Positions 5,859-5,972 of a stretch of DNA of 5,972 nt are shown here, piece by piece (within the stretch, counting starts at the first letter, position 1; the number at the start of each line of letters is the position of its first letter). The notes under the pieces are model-generated. The model had not been told where the DNA came from. It made no database searches and worked only from the letters and a program-made list of their open reading frames with translations. Where the stretch lies: positions 1 through 5,972 of the forward strand of contig CAYRWY010000370.1 in NCBI GenBank assembly GCA_964427955.1, read 5' to 3'. The DNA comes from JACRBK01 sp964427955. Lineage in GTDB: Bacteria > Chloroflexota > Anaerolineae > Aggregatilineales > Aggregatilineaceae. The position numbers and the translations under genes were made by a program.

Positions 5859-5905
5859 GGTGCTTCACCCCAATGAGGGGAGTGTTGCTTTGAGGAGGAG
5901 GAACC

Positions 5906-5972
5906 ATGACTCAAAAGGTGTTGGTCACTTATGGCACGCTGTCCGGCTCGACGGCAGAGGTCGCGCAGGCCG
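5906..5972 (+). CDS. Flavodoxin-like protein (partial, N-terminus only)
   Basis: Only 22 codons are visible: MTQKVLVTYGTLSGSTAEVAQA. A first beta-strand (KVLVTYG) is followed by a TLSGST loop and a helix start (AEVAQA), the pattern of the FMN phosphate-binding loop in flavodoxins and flavodoxin-domain proteins such as menaquinone-dependent protoporphyrinogen oxidase (HemG-like). It likely binds FMN and carries electrons or acts as a small oxidoreductase in the cytoplasm; which subfamily cannot be told from this fragment. The start has a strong GGAGG (5897-5901) 4 bases upstream, within a run of AGGAGGAGG. The 47-base gap after polA holds no terminator, so co-transcription with polA is plausible. 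Confidence 0.75.
   Translation, partial: MTQKVLVTYGTLSGSTAEVAQA

Noticed and set aside
5868..5880. CCCC/GGGG hairpin after polA as a terminator
   Set aside because: The stem is only 4 bp and no T run follows.

Overview
The window looks like a chromosomal segment of a high-GC bacterium. My best guess is Chloroflexota (Anaerolineae-like). This rests on the style of the DNA polymerase I, on secreted proteins ending in a WVP...PLPT-type tail, and on C-rich/G-rich interspersed hairpin repeats that I associate with that phylum. The assignment is inference from memory; no marker gene settles it.

Layout: positions 1-2621 carry three minus-strand genes in tandem (1-676, partial at the left edge; 992-1705; 1902-2621). 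Each encodes a small exported protein with an N-terminal signal peptide, a different middle beta-rich domain, and the same C-terminal module of about 90 residues. The module has an SH3b-like pattern with a conserved cysteine pair. In the third protein the middle domain resembles a PPC-type (pre-peptidase C-terminal) domain. The second and third genes each end in a clear intrinsic terminator, so the three seem to be separate transcription units and not one operon.

Positions 2622-2951 are a divergent control region. It holds a 5'-UTR hairpin for the third secreted gene, a 7+7 bp dyad, possible minus-strand promoters, and an extended -10 promoter (TGGTATAAT) pointing into polA.

Positions 2952-5858 encode a complete 968-residue DNA polymerase I with 5' nuclease, 3'-5' proofreading exonuclease and polymerase domains. 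All the main catalytic motifs are visible, including an apparently intact proofreading site. A repeat-derived in-frame insertion (roughly 4091-4199, about 36 codons) lies between Exo I and Exo II. It contains a perfect 28-bp palindrome (4146-4173) beside a separate 9-bp-arm hairpin (4109-4137). This is the most interesting item in the window: it looks like selfish palindromic repeats made into protein, comparable in kind to the Rickettsia palindromic elements.

After polA, a 47-base gap with a strong ribosome binding site leads to the start of a flavodoxin-like gene (5906 to the right edge), probably read from the same transcript. I see no RNA genes, CRISPR arrays, transposases or att sites.
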